This document shows, in pieces, positions 1 through 9,164 of a stretch of DNA of 64,000 nt; positions within the stretch are counted from its first letter, which is position 1; each line of letters begins with the position of its first letter. The translations under genes and the position numbers were made by a program. Where the stretch lies: NCBI GenBank assembly GCA_005938025.2, contig VCCI02000001.1, positions 1,550,001-1,614,000 of the forward strand, written 5' to 3'. Below the pieces are notes generated by a model. The model ran no database searches. It was given only the letters and a program-made list of their open reading frames with translations, and was not told the origin of the DNA. The DNA comes from Inquilinus sp. KBS0705. Its GTDB lineage: Bacteria; Bacteroidota; Bacteroidia; Sphingobacteriales; Sphingobacteriaceae.

Positions 1-1260
1 TATGCTTTGCCATTTGTAGGCGGCATGATAGCCGACTGGTTTACCGGCAAATACAAGCTTATTTTATATGTATCTATAATTTACTGCATCGGGCATTTAA
101 TGCTGGCAACGTTTGATGGTGGCCTAACTGGTTTTGAATTAGGTTTGCTTGTGGTTGCAATTGGCGCCGGCGGTATCAAATCATGTGTATCTGCTAACGT
201 TGGCGATCAGTTTGATGCTACCAATCAGGACCTGCTTTCAAAAGTTTACGGCTGGTTCTATTTCAGTATCAATGCCGGCTCTATGATTTCAACCGTAGCT
301 ATCCCATGGACTTATGAGCACTTTGGGCCTAAATGGGCGTTCGGTATCCCCGGCTTATTGATGGCGCTGGCTACCATCATCTTCTTCTCGGGCCGTAAAA
401 AATATGTAAAGGTGCCTCCGCAGGGCGTAAATCGTAATAACCTGGTTTTTATAACCTGGTATGCCATAACCCATTCAGGCAAAAAGCAACCGGGCCAGTC
501 GTTACTTGATGTTGCTAAAGAAAGTTACGACCCTGAGCGTGTTGAAGGTGTTAAAGCCGTGTACCGGGTTATGTCGGTATTCTTTTTCGCGCTGGCATTT
601 TGGGCTGTTTGGGATCAATGTTTATCTGAATGGACGCTGTATGCCGAAAAAATGGATCGTGTCATCAACCTTGGTTTTACCAAATTCACCATATATCCTG
701 GTCAGTTGTCAACCTTTAACACCGTATTCCTGCTCCTGTTTATCCCGCTGTTTAACTATGTAATATATCCGTGGCTCGATAAACGGGGACTAAAAACAAC
801 ACCCTTGCGCAGGCTTGGTACGGGGTTAGTGTTAACCGCTTTATCATTTGTGGTAATTGGCGTTATACACACCAGTCTTGATCATGGCGGTTCGCCATCC
901 ATTTGGTGGCAGGTACTGGCGTTTATGATATTATCAGCAGCCGAAGTTTTGGTATCTATTACCGGTTTAGAGTATGCTTATACCCATTCGCCAAAATCAA
1001 TGAAAAGCACCATGACCGGTATATGGTTCCTGGTGGTATCGTTTGGCAACCTGATAACAGCCTCTGTTAACGGGCTTATTGAAGGTGGCGGCTGGTGGGC
1101 CACAAACTTAAAAGGTGCCAATTACGAATGGTTCTTTGTAGCCTTTATAGGTGTGTTTATAATTGCGTTCATGATTATTTCTCCGCGATTAAAAGAGCGG
1201 AACTACATTACCGACCCTTATATAGAAAACGAGGTTATTTCTGACACAAACAGGCTTTAA
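1..1260 (+). CDS. POT/PTR2-family proton-dependent peptide transporter (5' truncated by window edge)
   Basis: This is an inner-membrane symporter that imports di- or tripeptides with protons. The frame is already open at base 1, so the N-terminus lies outside the window; 419 residues are visible. The first visible motif, GGMIADWFTGKYK, resembles the conserved loop after TM2 in the POT family, so I infer that roughly 70 residues are missing. At least eight hydrophobic segments follow, with a large soluble insert around residues 130-180. The C-terminus (NEVISDTNRL) is polar, as expected for a cytoplasmic tail. A hairpin terminator follows. Substrate specificity cannot be read from the sequence. 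Confidence 0.9.
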   Translation, partial: YALPFVGGMIADWFTGKYKLILYVSIIYCIGHLMLATFDGGLTGFELGLLVVAIGAGGIKSCVSANVGDQFDATNQDLLSKVYGWFYFSINAGSMISTVAIPWTYEHFGPKWAFGIPGLLMALATIIFFSGRKKYVKVPPQGVNRNNLVFITWYAITHSGKKQPGQSLLDVAKESYDPERVEGVKAVYRVMSVFFFALAFWAVWDQCLSEWTLYAEKMDRVINLGFTKFTIYPGQLSTFNTVFLLLFIPLFNYVIYPWLDKRGLKTTPLRRLGTGLVLTALSFVVIGVIHTSLDHGGSPSIWWQVLAFMILSAAEVLVSITGLEYAYTHSPKSMKSTMTGIWFLVVSFGNLITASVNGLIEGGGWWATNLKGANYEWFFVAFIGVFIIAFMIISPRLKERNYITDPYIENEVISDTNRL

Positions 1261-1280
1261 GCTAAACTAATTCATATGAT

Positions 1281-1317
1281 AAGCAGGGAAGCACACCACT
1301 TTCCTGCTTTTTATTTT
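1281..1317 (+). terminator. Rho-independent terminator after the POT transporter
   Basis: A 10-bp stem, AGCAGGGAAG with CTTTCCTGCT (one G-T wobble), has a 7-nt loop and is followed by a T-rich run. It sits 21 bp after the stop codon. Confidence 0.75.
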
Positions 1318-1378
1318 TAAGCCATATAAAATTAAATTATTTTAGCTGCGTTCTTTAAAAAAACCAAACTGCATATAA

Positions 1379-2110
1379 GTGCCTGATAGTATTGTTATTA
1401 TTCCTACCTATAACGAAAAAGAGAATATCGAACGGATGATCCATAAGATATTTTCTTTAAATCACGATTTTCATCTGCTTGTAATAGATGACGGATCGCC
1501 TGATGGCACAGCAAACATTGTAAAACCGCTGCAAAAAGATTATTCCGAAAAATTATTTATTGTTGAACGCGGCGGCAAACAGGGCTTAGGCACAGCTTAC
1601 ATACATGGTTTTAAATGGGCTATCGACCATAAATACGACTACATCTTCGAGATGGATGCCGATTTCTCGCACAACCCCGACGACCTTTTAAGGCTTAGGC
1701 AGGCTTGTATCGACGGTGCCGACGCGGCGGTAGGCTCCCGCTATATAAAGGGTGTTAATGTGGTTAACTGGCCTATGAGCAGGGTGCTAATGAGCTACTT
1801 TGCATCGGTGTACGTGCGTTTTATAACGGGTATAAACATACAGGATTCTACAGCCGGTTTTATGTGTTACAAGCGCAAAGTGCTGGAGACTATACGGCTT
1901 AATAAAATAAAATTTGTTGGCTACGCCTTTCAGATAGAGATGAAATACACCACCATTAAGCATGGCTTTAATGTGGTAGAGATACCCATTATATTTACCG
2001 ACCGCACGGCCGGCACCTCAAAAATGTCATCGGGTATTTTTAAGGAAGCGTTTATTGGGGTTATACAAATGAAGATCAACAGCATTTTTAGAAAGTACCC
2101 CGAAGGATAG
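1379..2110 (+). CDS. Polyprenol-phosphate mannosyltransferase (DPM1-like, GT2)
   Basis: This probably transfers mannose from GDP-mannose to a polyprenyl phosphate at the cytoplasmic face, supplying lipid-linked sugar for glycosylation. The 243 residues form one GT-A domain. VIIPTYNEKENI (near residue 6) and VIDDGSPDGTA (near 35) bind the nucleotide sugar, EMDADFSHNPDDL (near 95) is the metal-binding DxD-type motif, and GSRYIKG follows. No C-terminal membrane domain is present, so this is the short, soluble form. The start is GTG at 1379; no upstream ATG in frame is compatible. A TATTTTAG box at 1338-1345 may be its -7 element. Acceptor and sugar are inferred from the family. Confidence 0.88.
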   Translation: MPDSIVIIPTYNEKENIERMIHKIFSLNHDFHLLVIDDGSPDGTANIVKPLQKDYSEKLFIVERGGKQGLGTAYIHGFKWAIDHKYDYIFEMDADFSHNPDDLLRLRQACIDGADAAVGSRYIKGVNVVNWPMSRVLMSYFASVYVRFITGINIQDSTAGFMCYKRKVLETIRLNKIKFVGYAFQIEMKYTTIKHGFNVVEIPIIFTDRTAGTSKMSSGIFKEAFIGVIQMKINSIFRKYPEG

Positions 2111-2193
2111 TAACAAATTAATTGCATTTGTAGCCCGCACTTTCGTTTCGCCAAACTTCCGCACTTAAAAAAATAACACTAATTTCGCTGTTG

Positions 2194-3216
2194 ATGAATG
2201 AAAATCTTGATCCGGAACGCGAAAGCCTCTCTCCTGCCGAACGGGACATCGAAAAAGTTTTACGCCCGCAGGCATTTGAAGATTTTACAGGTCAGCATAA
2301 AATTTTAGCTAACCTGCGCGTATTTGTGCAGGCGGCCCGCCAACGCGCCGAAGCACTGGATCATGTGCTACTGCACGGCCCTCCCGGCTTAGGGAAAACA
2401 ACCCTATCGCACATCATCGCCAACGAAATGGGCGTTGGCATAAAAATAACATCGGGCCCTGTTTTGGATAAACCCGGCGACCTTGCCGGCCTGTTAACCA
2501 ACCTGGAAACAGGCGACATACTTTTTATTGATGAAATACACCGTTTAAGCCCCCTGGTTGAAGAGTATTTATACTCGGCAATGGAGGATTTTAAAATAGA
2601 TATAATGCTGGAGAGCGGCCCAAATGCCCGTTCGGTGCAAATATCACTTAACCCTTTTACCCTGGTAGGCGCTACCACACGGTCTGGCCTGCTTACCGCG
2701 CCCTTAAGGGCAAGGTTTGGTATAAACAGCCGCCTGGAGTATTATGATGCCAAACTGCTAACCACAATTGTACTGCGCTCGGCATCTATATTAAAAACGC
2801 CTATAAGCGACGAGGGCGCTTATGAAATTGCACGCCGCAGCCGTGGCACCCCTCGCATAGCCAACGCACTGCTGCGCCGCACACGCGATTTTGCCCAGAT
2901 AAAAGGCGATGGCCGTATTGATACCGCTATAGCCCAATATGCCCTTAACGCATTAAACGTTGATGAACACGGCCTGGACGAGATGGACAATAAAATACTC
3001 ACTACCATTATTGATAAGTTTAAAGGCGGCCCTGTAGGCCTAAAAACCATTGCTACTGCCGTAGGCGAAGATGAAGGTACAATTGAAGAAGTTTACGAAC
3101 CTTTTTTGATACAGGAAGGTTTTTTAATGCGTACCGCCCGCGGCCGCGAAGCTACCGAAAGTGCTTACAGGCACTTGGGCAAAATAAAATTAGGCGGCAA
3201 TCCATCATTGTTTTAA
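2194..3216 (+). CDS. ruvB: Holliday junction branch migration helicase RuvB
   Basis: RuvB is the AAA+ motor that, with RuvA, drives branch migration of Holliday junctions before RuvC cleavage. The 340 residues match the family length. Visible motifs are the Walker [11 protein letters not shown], Walker [10 protein letters not shown], the sensor region GATTRSG and the arginine-finger stretch RARFG. A C-terminal winged helix ([26 protein letters not shown]) binds DNA. The ATG at 2194 is preferred to the TTG three bases earlier. A TAATTTCG box lies at 2180-2187. No ruvA or ruvC is adjacent, which is usual in this phylum. Confidence 0.97.
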   Translation: MNENLDPERESLSPAERDIEKVLRPQAFEDFTGQHKILANLRVFVQAARQRAEALDHVLLHGPPGLGKTTLSHIIANEMGVGIKITSGPVLDKPGDLAGLLTNLETGDILFIDEIHRLSPLVEEYLYSAMEDFKIDIMLESGPNARSVQISLNPFTLVGATTRSGLLTAPLRARFGINSRLEYYDAKLLTTIVLRSASILKTPISDEGAYEIARRSRGTPRIANALLRRTRDFAQIKGDGRIDTAIAQYALNALNVDEHGLDEMDNKILTTIIDKFKGGPVGLKTIATAVGEDEGTIEEVYEPFLIQEGFLMRTARGREATESAYRHLGKIKLGGNPSLF

Positions 3217-3241
3217 AAACTACACTACTACAAATACACCA

Positions 3242-5521
3242 ATGAAAAAACTCTTATTATTAATTACCCTTGCTTTTTCTTTAAACTCGTTTGCACAAAA
3301 GGTTGGCAAAATAGCCGACCCGGTGGAATGGATAAACCCTTTAATGGGCACGCAATCTAAATACGACCTAAGTAATGGTAATACCTACCCGGCCATTGCA
3401 CTGCCCTGGGGAATGAACTTTTGGACACCGCAAACCGGTAAAATGGGCGACGGGTGGCAATACACCTACGATGCTTATAAAATAAACGGCTTTAAACAAA
3501 CCCACCAGCCATCGCCATGGATGAACGATTACGGGCAGTTTGCCATAATGCCGATAACCGGCAAATTAAAGGTATCGCAATATGGCCGCGCCAGCTGGTT
3601 TTCGCACAAGGCTGAGGTGGCTAAACCTTATTATTACAGCGTTTACCTGGCCGACCATGATATTACAACCGAGATTACCCCTACCGAGCGCAGTGCCCAG
3701 TTTAGATTCACGTATCCAAAAACAGATAGCTCGTACATTGTAATTGATGCGTTCGATCGCGGATCGTATATTAAGGTAATACCCGGCGAAAAAAAGATAG
3801 TGGGTTACTCTACTAAATACGCGCGAGGTCCGTTAAAAAACTTTAAAAACTACTTTGTTATTTATGTAGATAAGCCAATTACCCTGGCCCAGGTTTACAG
3901 CGACAGCACTTTAAATGATGGCCTTGAACTATCGGCTAAGCATGCCAGTGCCGTTATTGGTTTTAAAACACAACAAGGCGAGCGTGTACATTTGCGCGTA
4001 GCCTCATCTTTCATCAGTATTGAGCAGGCCGAGGTAAGCTTACAGCGCGAGGTAGGCAATGATAGCTTTGATGCCACCGAAACAAAAGCCAAAGCGGTAT
4101 GGAACAAAACGCTCAGCCGCTTAGCCGTTGAGGGTGGTTCGGTAGATCAGACACGTACATTTTACTCATGCTTATACCGCATGCTGTTTTTTCCAAACAA
4201 AATGTACGAGGTAGATGCTAAAGGTAAAATAATGCACTACAGTGCCCAAAACGGACAGATACTGCCGGGCTATAAATTTGCCGGCACAGGATTTTGGGAT
4301 ACCTTTAGGGCCTTATACCCCTTCCTTAACCTGGTTTATCCATCTATAAACAAAGAAATGCAGGAAGGCCTTATAAACGATTATAAAGAAGGCGGCTGGT
4401 TGCCCGAGTGGAGCAGCCCCGGCTATTCTGACGTAATGGTGGGTAACAACTCCGCATCCGTAGTGGCCGATGCTTACCTAAAAGGCGGCCGCGGTTATGA
4501 TATCAATAAGCTTTACGAAGCACTGGTACATGGCGCCAATAACGATGGGCCTGCAGCTACCGGCCGCGATGGTGTGCAATACTATAACGATTTAGGCTAC
4601 GTACCATACGATGTTAAAATAAACGAGAACGCCGCACGTACGCTGGAGTATGCCTTTGATGATTTTAGCATATATAAATTAGGTAAAGCCTTGGGCAAAC
4701 CGGCATCAGAAACCGATGTGTATAAAAAACGCAGCATGAACTATAAAAACCTGTTCGACCCATCAACAGGCTGGATGCGTGGTAAAAATAAAGACGGCAA
4801 ATTTCAAAGTCCTTTTAGTCCGTATAAATGGGGCGATGCCTTTACCGAGGGTAACAGCCTGCACTATACCTGGAGCGTTTTTCATGATATACAGGGTTTA
4901 ATTGATCTGATGGGCGGCAAACCAAAATTTGTAGCCAAACTGGATTCGATATGGACCTTACCGCCAATATTTGACGATAGCTATTATGGCGAAGTGATAC
5001 ATGAGATTAGAGAAATGCAAATAGCGGGCATGGGCCAGTATGCGCATGGCAACCAGCCTATACAGCACATGATCTATCTGTATAATTACGCCGGCCAGCC
5101 ATGGAAAACACAACTACATGTGCGCGATGTAATGAACAAATTGTACAAAGCTACACCTGATGGCTATTGCGGCGACGAGGATAACGGCCAAACATCAGCC
5201 TGGTATATATTTTCGGCAATGGGTTTTTACCCGGTATGTCCCGGCAGTAACCAGTATGTAATAGGTGCGCCGCTGTTCAGCAAAGTTACCGTAACCCTTG
5301 AGAACGGAAAGCAGGTTGTAATTAACGCGCCAAACAATAGCGCCGCAAATAAATACGTTAATACTTTAACAGTAAATGGCAAACCATACGATTATAACTG
5401 GTTAAGCCATACCGCGCTGTTGCAGGGTAGCGTGCTTAATTTTAACATGTCGGCACAGCCTAATAAATTACGTGGCACAAAACCGCAGGATGTTCCTTAT
5501 TCATTATCAACCGAGAAATAG
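3242..5521 (+). CDS. Secreted GH92 alpha-mannosidase
   Basis: GH92 enzymes are calcium-dependent exo-alpha-mannosidases, mostly alpha-1,2, that trim N-glycans or mannans. The 759-residue product has a signal peptide (MKKLLLLITLAFSLNSFAQ). An N-terminal beta-sandwich begins with VEWINPLMGT, and a catalytic (alpha/alpha)6 domain follows. Family signatures are GTGFWDTFRALYP (near 350), GGWLPEWSSPGY and MVGNNSASVVADAY (near 385-415), and GDEDNGQTSAWY followed by FSAMGFYPVCPG (near 640-665). It starts 25 bp after ruvB, and its 3' end is 7 bp from the next gene, suggesting co-transcription with the Gfo/Idh protein. Export suggests periplasmic or surface glycan use; no SusCD pair lies nearby. Confidence 0.93.
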   Translation: MKKLLLLITLAFSLNSFAQKVGKIADPVEWINPLMGTQSKYDLSNGNTYPAIALPWGMNFWTPQTGKMGDGWQYTYDAYKINGFKQTHQPSPWMNDYGQFAIMPITGKLKVSQYGRASWFSHKAEVAKPYYYSVYLADHDITTEITPTERSAQFRFTYPKTDSSYIVIDAFDRGSYIKVIPGEKKIVGYSTKYARGPLKNFKNYFVIYVDKPITLAQVYSDSTLNDGLELSAKHASAVIGFKTQQGERVHLRVASSFISIEQAEVSLQREVGNDSFDATETKAKAVWNKTLSRLAVEGGSVDQTRTFYSCLYRMLFFPNKMYEVDAKGKIMHYSAQNGQILPGYKFAGTGFWDTFRALYPFLNLVYPSINKEMQEGLINDYKEGGWLPEWSSPGYSDVMVGNNSASVVADAYLKGGRGYDINKLYEALVHGANNDGPAATGRDGVQYYNDLGYVPYDVKINENAARTLEYAFDDFSIYKLGKALGKPASETDVYKKRSMNYKNLFDPSTGWMRGKNKDGKFQSPFSPYKWGDAFTEGNSLHYTWSVFHDIQGLIDLMGGKPKFVAKLDSIWTLPPIFDDSYYGEVIHEIREMQIAGMGQYAHGNQPIQHMIYLYNYAGQPWKTQLHVRDVMNKLYKATPDGYCGDEDNGQTSAWYIFSAMGFYPVCPGSNQYVIGAPLFSKVTVTLENGKQVVINAPNNSAANKYVNTLTVNGKPYDYNWLSHTALLQGSVLNFNMSAQPNKLRGTKPQDVPYSLSTEK

Positions 5522-5528
5522 CACACCA

Positions 5529-6677
5529 ATGAGATATATAAAGGCTATTGTATGCCTGTTATTGATTTCGGGCAAATTAGTTGCGCAAACTACACCTGTT
5601 GCAAAACCGGCTACAGCGGCTCCGGCTGCTGCTACCGTTGCTGTAGCGCCCGTTGTACAATTAAGCACTTTAAAGCTGGGTGTAGCAGGTTTATCGCATG
5701 ACCATGTGCACAATATCCTTAACGATTACAAAGAAGGGAAAGTTATTATTGTGGGTATTGCCGAGCCTGATAAGCAACTGCGCGACAGGTATCAAAAACA
5801 ATATAACCTGCCCGATTCTATCCTGTTTGATGATCTGAAAAAGATGGTAACCGCAAAAAAGCCGCAAGCGGTTTTGGGTTACAACGCGGTTGCCAAACAT
5901 ATTGATATTGTAGAAATTTGCGCCCCTTTAGGTATATCGGTAATGGTAGAAAAACCATTGGCGGCCACCCTTGCACAAGCTAAAAGGATGGAGTTTTTAG
6001 CACTTAAATACTACATAAAACTGCTTACCAATTACGAAACCACCTGGTACCCATCATACGAACATGTATACAACGTGGCTGCTAAGGATAGCATAGGCCA
6101 GATAAGGAAGATGGTGGTGCACGACGGGCACCAGGGGCCAAAAGAGATAGGCTGCAGTAAAGAGTTTGTTAGCTGGCTAACCGACCCCGACCTGAATGGT
6201 GGTGGTGCCATAATGGATTTTGGCTGCTACGGCGCCGATTTGATGACCTGGTTAATGGAAGGGCAAAAGCCAATTGCCGTTACTGCTGTTACCCGGCATT
6301 ATAAACTACAAACCTACCCTAAGGTAGACGATGACGCAACCATAATTATTGAATACCCAACGGCTACGGGTATTATTGAAGCATCGTGGAACTGGCCATT
6401 CTCCATTAAGGATCTGGAAGTTTTTGGTGATGAAGGTTATTTGCATGCTTTGGATAAAGACAACGTTGTGTTCAGGCTTAAAGATAGCTCAACCACCGTT
6501 AAAGCGGCACCGCTAACACAACCATCAGATAACCCGTCAACCTACCTGCAAGCTGTTATGCAAAACAGGCTTTTAGGTATTACCGATAGGTCGTCGTTAA
6601 AGTATAATATGATAGTAATGGCGATATTAGATGCCGCTAAAAGATCAGTTGCCGAAGGCAAACGCATTGTATTGTAA
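5529..6677 (+). CDS. Exported Gfo/Idh/MocA-family oxidoreductase
   Basis: This is a predicted NAD(P)-dependent sugar or inositol-type oxidoreductase of 382 residues. The start at 5529 gives a Sec-type signal (MRYIKAIVCLLLISGKLVAQ), followed by an Ala/Pro/Val-rich linker of about 30 residues. A Rossmann domain follows, with the variant dinucleotide loop LGVAGLSHDHVHN, then VGIAEPDK and the family motif MVEKPLAATLAQA, and a C-terminal alpha/beta domain with GGGAIMDFGCYGADL. It lies 7 bp after the GH92 gene, so it may act on a released sugar. An exported Rossmann enzyme is unusual because free NAD is scarce outside the cytoplasm; the cofactor may be tightly bound, or the protein may be non-redox. 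Confidence 0.82.
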   Translation: MRYIKAIVCLLLISGKLVAQTTPVAKPATAAPAAATVAVAPVVQLSTLKLGVAGLSHDHVHNILNDYKEGKVIIVGIAEPDKQLRDRYQKQYNLPDSILFDDLKKMVTAKKPQAVLGYNAVAKHIDIVEICAPLGISVMVEKPLAATLAQAKRMEFLALKYYIKLLTNYETTWYPSYEHVYNVAAKDSIGQIRKMVVHDGHQGPKEIGCSKEFVSWLTDPDLNGGGAIMDFGCYGADLMTWLMEGQKPIAVTAVTRHYKLQTYPKVDDDATIIIEYPTATGIIEASWNWPFSIKDLEVFGDEGYLHALDKDNVVFRLKDSSTTVKAAPLTQPSDNPSTYLQAVMQNRLLGITDRSSLKYNMIVMAILDAAKRSVAEGKRIVL

Positions 6678-6770
6678 TTACAGCAACAATAATTTATCCG
6701 CTAATTAATATATACTATAATTAATCCTATTTTAGCCCTCCTTAAATACATACATCCATCCAAACACAAT

Positions 6771-7673
6771 ATGTTAAAACAATTTATTACAGTATTATCC
6801 TTTTGCACCCTGGGCATCGTTTCTTGCCAATCAAAACCAGCCGCTAACCAGGAAAAAAAGGGCGATTCGGTTGCTACTACGTCCGATTCGCCTGTTGCTA
6901 AATTATCCACCGGACCTATTGATAAGGCAGCTGTAATGGCGCGTAAACAGGTGCCTATTGTTTGCTATCACCAAATACGCGACTGGAAGGCCACCGACTC
7001 TAAAAACGCTAAAGATTATATTGTACAAATTGCCGCTTTTAAAGAGCATATAAAAATGCTTGCCGATAGCGGTTACCACACCATACTGCCCGACCAATTG
7101 TACAATTACCTTACAACTGGCGCGCCATTGCCAAAAAAACCCATCATGCTAACGTTTGATGATACCGACCTTGACCAGTTTACCATTGCTGCGCCTGAAT
7201 TGAAAAAATACGGCTTTAAGGCGGTTTATTTTGTAATGACCGTATCTATTGGCCGCCCGCATTACATGACGGCCGACATGGTAAAAAAGCTATCTGACGA
7301 TGGCAACGTGATTGGCAGCCATACCTGGGACCACCATCGCGTAGATAAATATTCGCACAACTCTAACTTAAAGATAATAGGTAAAAATGGTAAAATAACT
7401 AACAGGCCTGTTGACGATTGGGTTACCCAAATAGATAAACCAACCAAAAAGCTGGAAGAAATTACCGGCAAAAAAATAAACTACTTTGCATACCCCTTTG
7501 GCATATGGAAAAAGCCTGTACTGCCCGAGATACAAAATAAAGGGTTCAGGATAGCTTTCCAATTGGCTGATAAACGCGACCCCGATTATCCGTTAATGAC
7601 GGTTAGGCGCATTTTAGACAGCGGCTACTGGAGCACCAAAACCTTTGGCAACTCGGTTAGGAACAGCTTCTAA
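6771..7673 (+). CDS. Polysaccharide deacetylase lipoprotein (NodB/CE4 fold)
   Basis: This is a metal-dependent carbohydrate esterase that removes acetyl groups from N-acetylated polysaccharides. The product has 300 residues with a lipobox ending at Cys19 (LGIVSC) and a short Ser/Thr/Lys linker. NodB motif 1 is LTFDDTD at about 127-133, where the first Asp is the catalytic base, and motif 2 is SHTWDHH (183-189), the metal-binding HxxxH. Late motifs FAYPFG and a C-terminal VRRILDSG follow. The tether suggests periplasmic or outer-membrane attachment. A TATTTTAG box is at 6728-6735 and a strong terminator follows, so it is probably a single-gene unit. The natural polymer is unknown. Confidence 0.88.
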   Translation: MLKQFITVLSFCTLGIVSCQSKPAANQEKKGDSVATTSDSPVAKLSTGPIDKAAVMARKQVPIVCYHQIRDWKATDSKNAKDYIVQIAAFKEHIKMLADSGYHTILPDQLYNYLTTGAPLPKKPIMLTFDDTDLDQFTIAAPELKKYGFKAVYFVMTVSIGRPHYMTADMVKKLSDDGNVIGSHTWDHHRVDKYSHNSNLKIIGKNGKITNRPVDDWVTQIDKPTKKLEEITGKKINYFAYPFGIWKKPVLPEIQNKGFRIAFQLADKRDPDYPLMTVRRILDSGYWSTKTFGNSVRNSF

Positions 7674-7690
7674 AAAACAACAAAGCATAA

Positions 7691-7733
7691 ATAAAATGGC
7701 CCTCCTTTGAATTACGAAAGAGGGCCATTTTAT
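7691..7733 (+). terminator. Strong hairpin terminator after the deacetylase gene
   Basis: A perfect 14-bp inverted repeat (7691-7704 with 7720-7733, core ATGGCCCTC/GAGGGCCAT) surrounds a 15-nt loop, with A- and T-rich outer ends. An upstream in-frame start of the next gene would fall inside it, which favours the start at 7758. Confidence 0.85.
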
Positions 7734-7757
7734 TTAATTATCTTTTTATATTTAACC

Positions 7758-8231
7758 ATGATTTTTAGATACCCTGCCCCTATCATTCTGTTTATTGTTT
7801 TGTTTTGCGCGGCTTGCCAAAGTAAAAAAGCAGATACCACCACAACTGATATTGCCACACGGTCGCAGGCACTCATTACCGAGCATTTTAAATTGATGAA
7901 CGAGCACGAGCTAAAATCATTATCGGCACAATATGCACCCAAGGCACGCATATCAACTGCCGAGTGGAAGGGAGTTACCACAGGCCCGTCAGGCGCCGAT
8001 CAGATATTCCATTTAGAGTTTTATGTATCACCGGATGCCAAATACCTGGTAGATAATATGATAGTTAAAGATTCGACGGTGATAGTGGAGTACGATGTAA
8101 TAGGCTTAAAGGATAAAGCTAACGGCGTAAGGTTTGATTTGCGCAAAGCCGGCATATTTAAAACCGACGGCACTTTAATACTCAGCGAAGCCACCTACGC
8201 CAACCCGCTATTTTACCACAACGGTAACTAA
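7758..8231 (+). CDS. NTF2/SnoaL-like lipoprotein
   Basis: The product has 157 residues. The lipoprotein signal MIFRYPAPIILFIVLFCAAC places the acylated Cys at about 20. The rest resembles a small NTF2-like cone fold: an N-terminal helix (ALITEHFKLMNEHELKSLSA), the motif YAPKARISTAEWKG, and strands ending LILSEATYANPLFY. Such domains bind small ligands or act as stress-related envelope proteins; no catalytic residue can be assigned. The start follows the upstream terminator hairpin. The gene ends at a second hairpin, so it appears monocistronic. Confidence 0.65.
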   Translation: MIFRYPAPIILFIVLFCAACQSKKADTTTTDIATRSQALITEHFKLMNEHELKSLSAQYAPKARISTAEWKGVTTGPSGADQIFHLEFYVSPDAKYLVDNMIVKDSTVIVEYDVIGLKDKANGVRFDLRKAGIFKTDGTLILSEATYANPLFYHNGN

Positions 8232-8232
8232 G

Positions 8233-8264
8233 AAGCCTTCCCGGTTTTAAGGGAAGGCTTTTGC
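8233..8264. terminator. Hairpin terminator between convergent genes
   Basis: A 10-bp perfect stem, AAGCCTTCCC/GGGAAGGCTT (8233-8242 with 8251-8260), has an 8-nt loop and a short T run on the plus side. It serves the NTF2-like gene and may also stop transcription arriving from the minus strand. Confidence 0.8.
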
Positions 8265-8267
8265 TTA

Positions 8268-8501
8268 CTATAAATTTTCTCCGGCAGGCCCCTGCCCTTT
8301 GTTGGAGGAGTTTTCGCCAGTTGAGGTATCCTCTTCAGGTGTTTCACTTTCGGGCACAACTGTGGGTACTTTCTCAGCCAGATCCTTGTCGTTTACATCC
8401 TGCTTAAGCGTGTCGTTATTTACGTTGGCAATATTGCCTTCTGTGTCATGATTCTGACCTTGGCCATTGGCACGGTCAAATCCTTCGGGTTTATTTTCCA
8501 T
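8268..8501 (-). CDS. Small hydrophilic acidic protein, unknown function
   Basis: The 77-residue product has no hydrophobic segment. It is rich in Asp, Glu, Asn, Gly and Pro (for example ESETPEEDTSTGENSS and NKGQGPAGENL) and is probably disordered. It begins 11 bp after the stop of the SpoIIAA-like gene on the same strand and ends just before a shared terminator, so the two probably form a unit. I do not recognise a family. Confidence 0.55.
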   Translation of the reverse strand: MENKPEGFDRANGQGQNHDTEGNIANVNNDTLKQDVNDKDLAEKVPTVVPESETPEEDTSTGENSSNKGQGPAGENL

Positions 8502-8512
8502 AGGTGTTATTT

Positions 8513-8899
8513 TTATTTATTTATGGTCTCTTCATCTTTTTCGGTTACCCATTTAACGGCCTCTTCCAGTTTATCAAGCGTAAATCCTTTTGATTTACCT
8601 GGTATAAATACCCTAAAGGCATCTGAAAACCACTCTACGCTTTTTTGGTCGGTAACTACCGCTATTTTGTTCCATTTGGTAAAGTTTTTCAATCCTACCT
8701 TAAGGTCGCTCCACCACGCACCTACTGTAAAGTTTTTAACGTCGGTTTCTAATACCAACAGGTAGTTAATCTCGCCCTGGCGCTTTATCAGTTCATCAAT
8801 ACGGGGCATTAAAACGGTTTCCATATCTTCCTTCGTCACCTCGCCAATCGCATGTATCCCCACCACATGTGGCTCCAGGTTGTTTATGAATTGTAGCAT
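8513..8899 (-). CDS. STAS/SEC14 (SpoIIAA-like, PF11964) domain protein
   Basis: The product has 128 residues and a single domain. The family pattern is MLQFINNLEPHVVGIHAIGEV, then VLMPRIDELIKRQGEINYLLVLE, WWSDLKVGLKN and KIAVVTDQKSVEWF. SpoIIAA-like proteins of this type are found in stress or membrane-associated settings, with no defined enzymatic activity. The anti-sigma-antagonist serine is not obvious here. A 10-bp hairpin lies 30 bp upstream of the start. Confidence 0.72.
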   Translation of the reverse strand: MLQFINNLEPHVVGIHAIGEVTKEDMETVLMPRIDELIKRQGEINYLLVLETDVKNFTVGAWWSDLKVGLKNFTKWNKIAVVTDQKSVEWFSDAFRVFIPGKSKGFTLDKLEEAVKWVTEKDEETINK

Positions 8900-8928
8900 A
8901 ATTTAGTTTTACATAACAGTACCAAAAG

Positions 8929-8952
8929 CCATACCATTTTTTAATGGTATGG
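8929..8952. other. Perfect 10-bp hairpin in the divergent promoter region
   Basis: CCATACCATT and AATGGTATGG are separated by TTTT, in the 265-bp gap between the SpoIIAA-like gene (minus) and queG (plus). It has no T tail on either strand, so it is more likely an operator or 5' RNA hairpin than a terminator. The rest of this gap shows no gene. Confidence 0.4.
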
Positions 8953-9164
8953 GCAATGCCGTCACAAAAAACAGTAGTGAATAATTATCTTTGTCATGGC
9001 CACATCAATTTGGCTTTAAAGCTCGTTTTTGCAACATACATCTTGTTTATATCGAAAATAATATTATATTAGTAAGCAGCACAAGTGCAAAAAAGTGGAA
9101 AAAATTACGCTTGAAGTGAAAAAAACTGGAATACTTTACAGCGGGACGAACAAAGTATAAACAC

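Noticed and set aside
506..763. 85-residue open frame inside the POT transporter gene
   Set aside because: Out-of-frame shadow of a strongly supported transporter.
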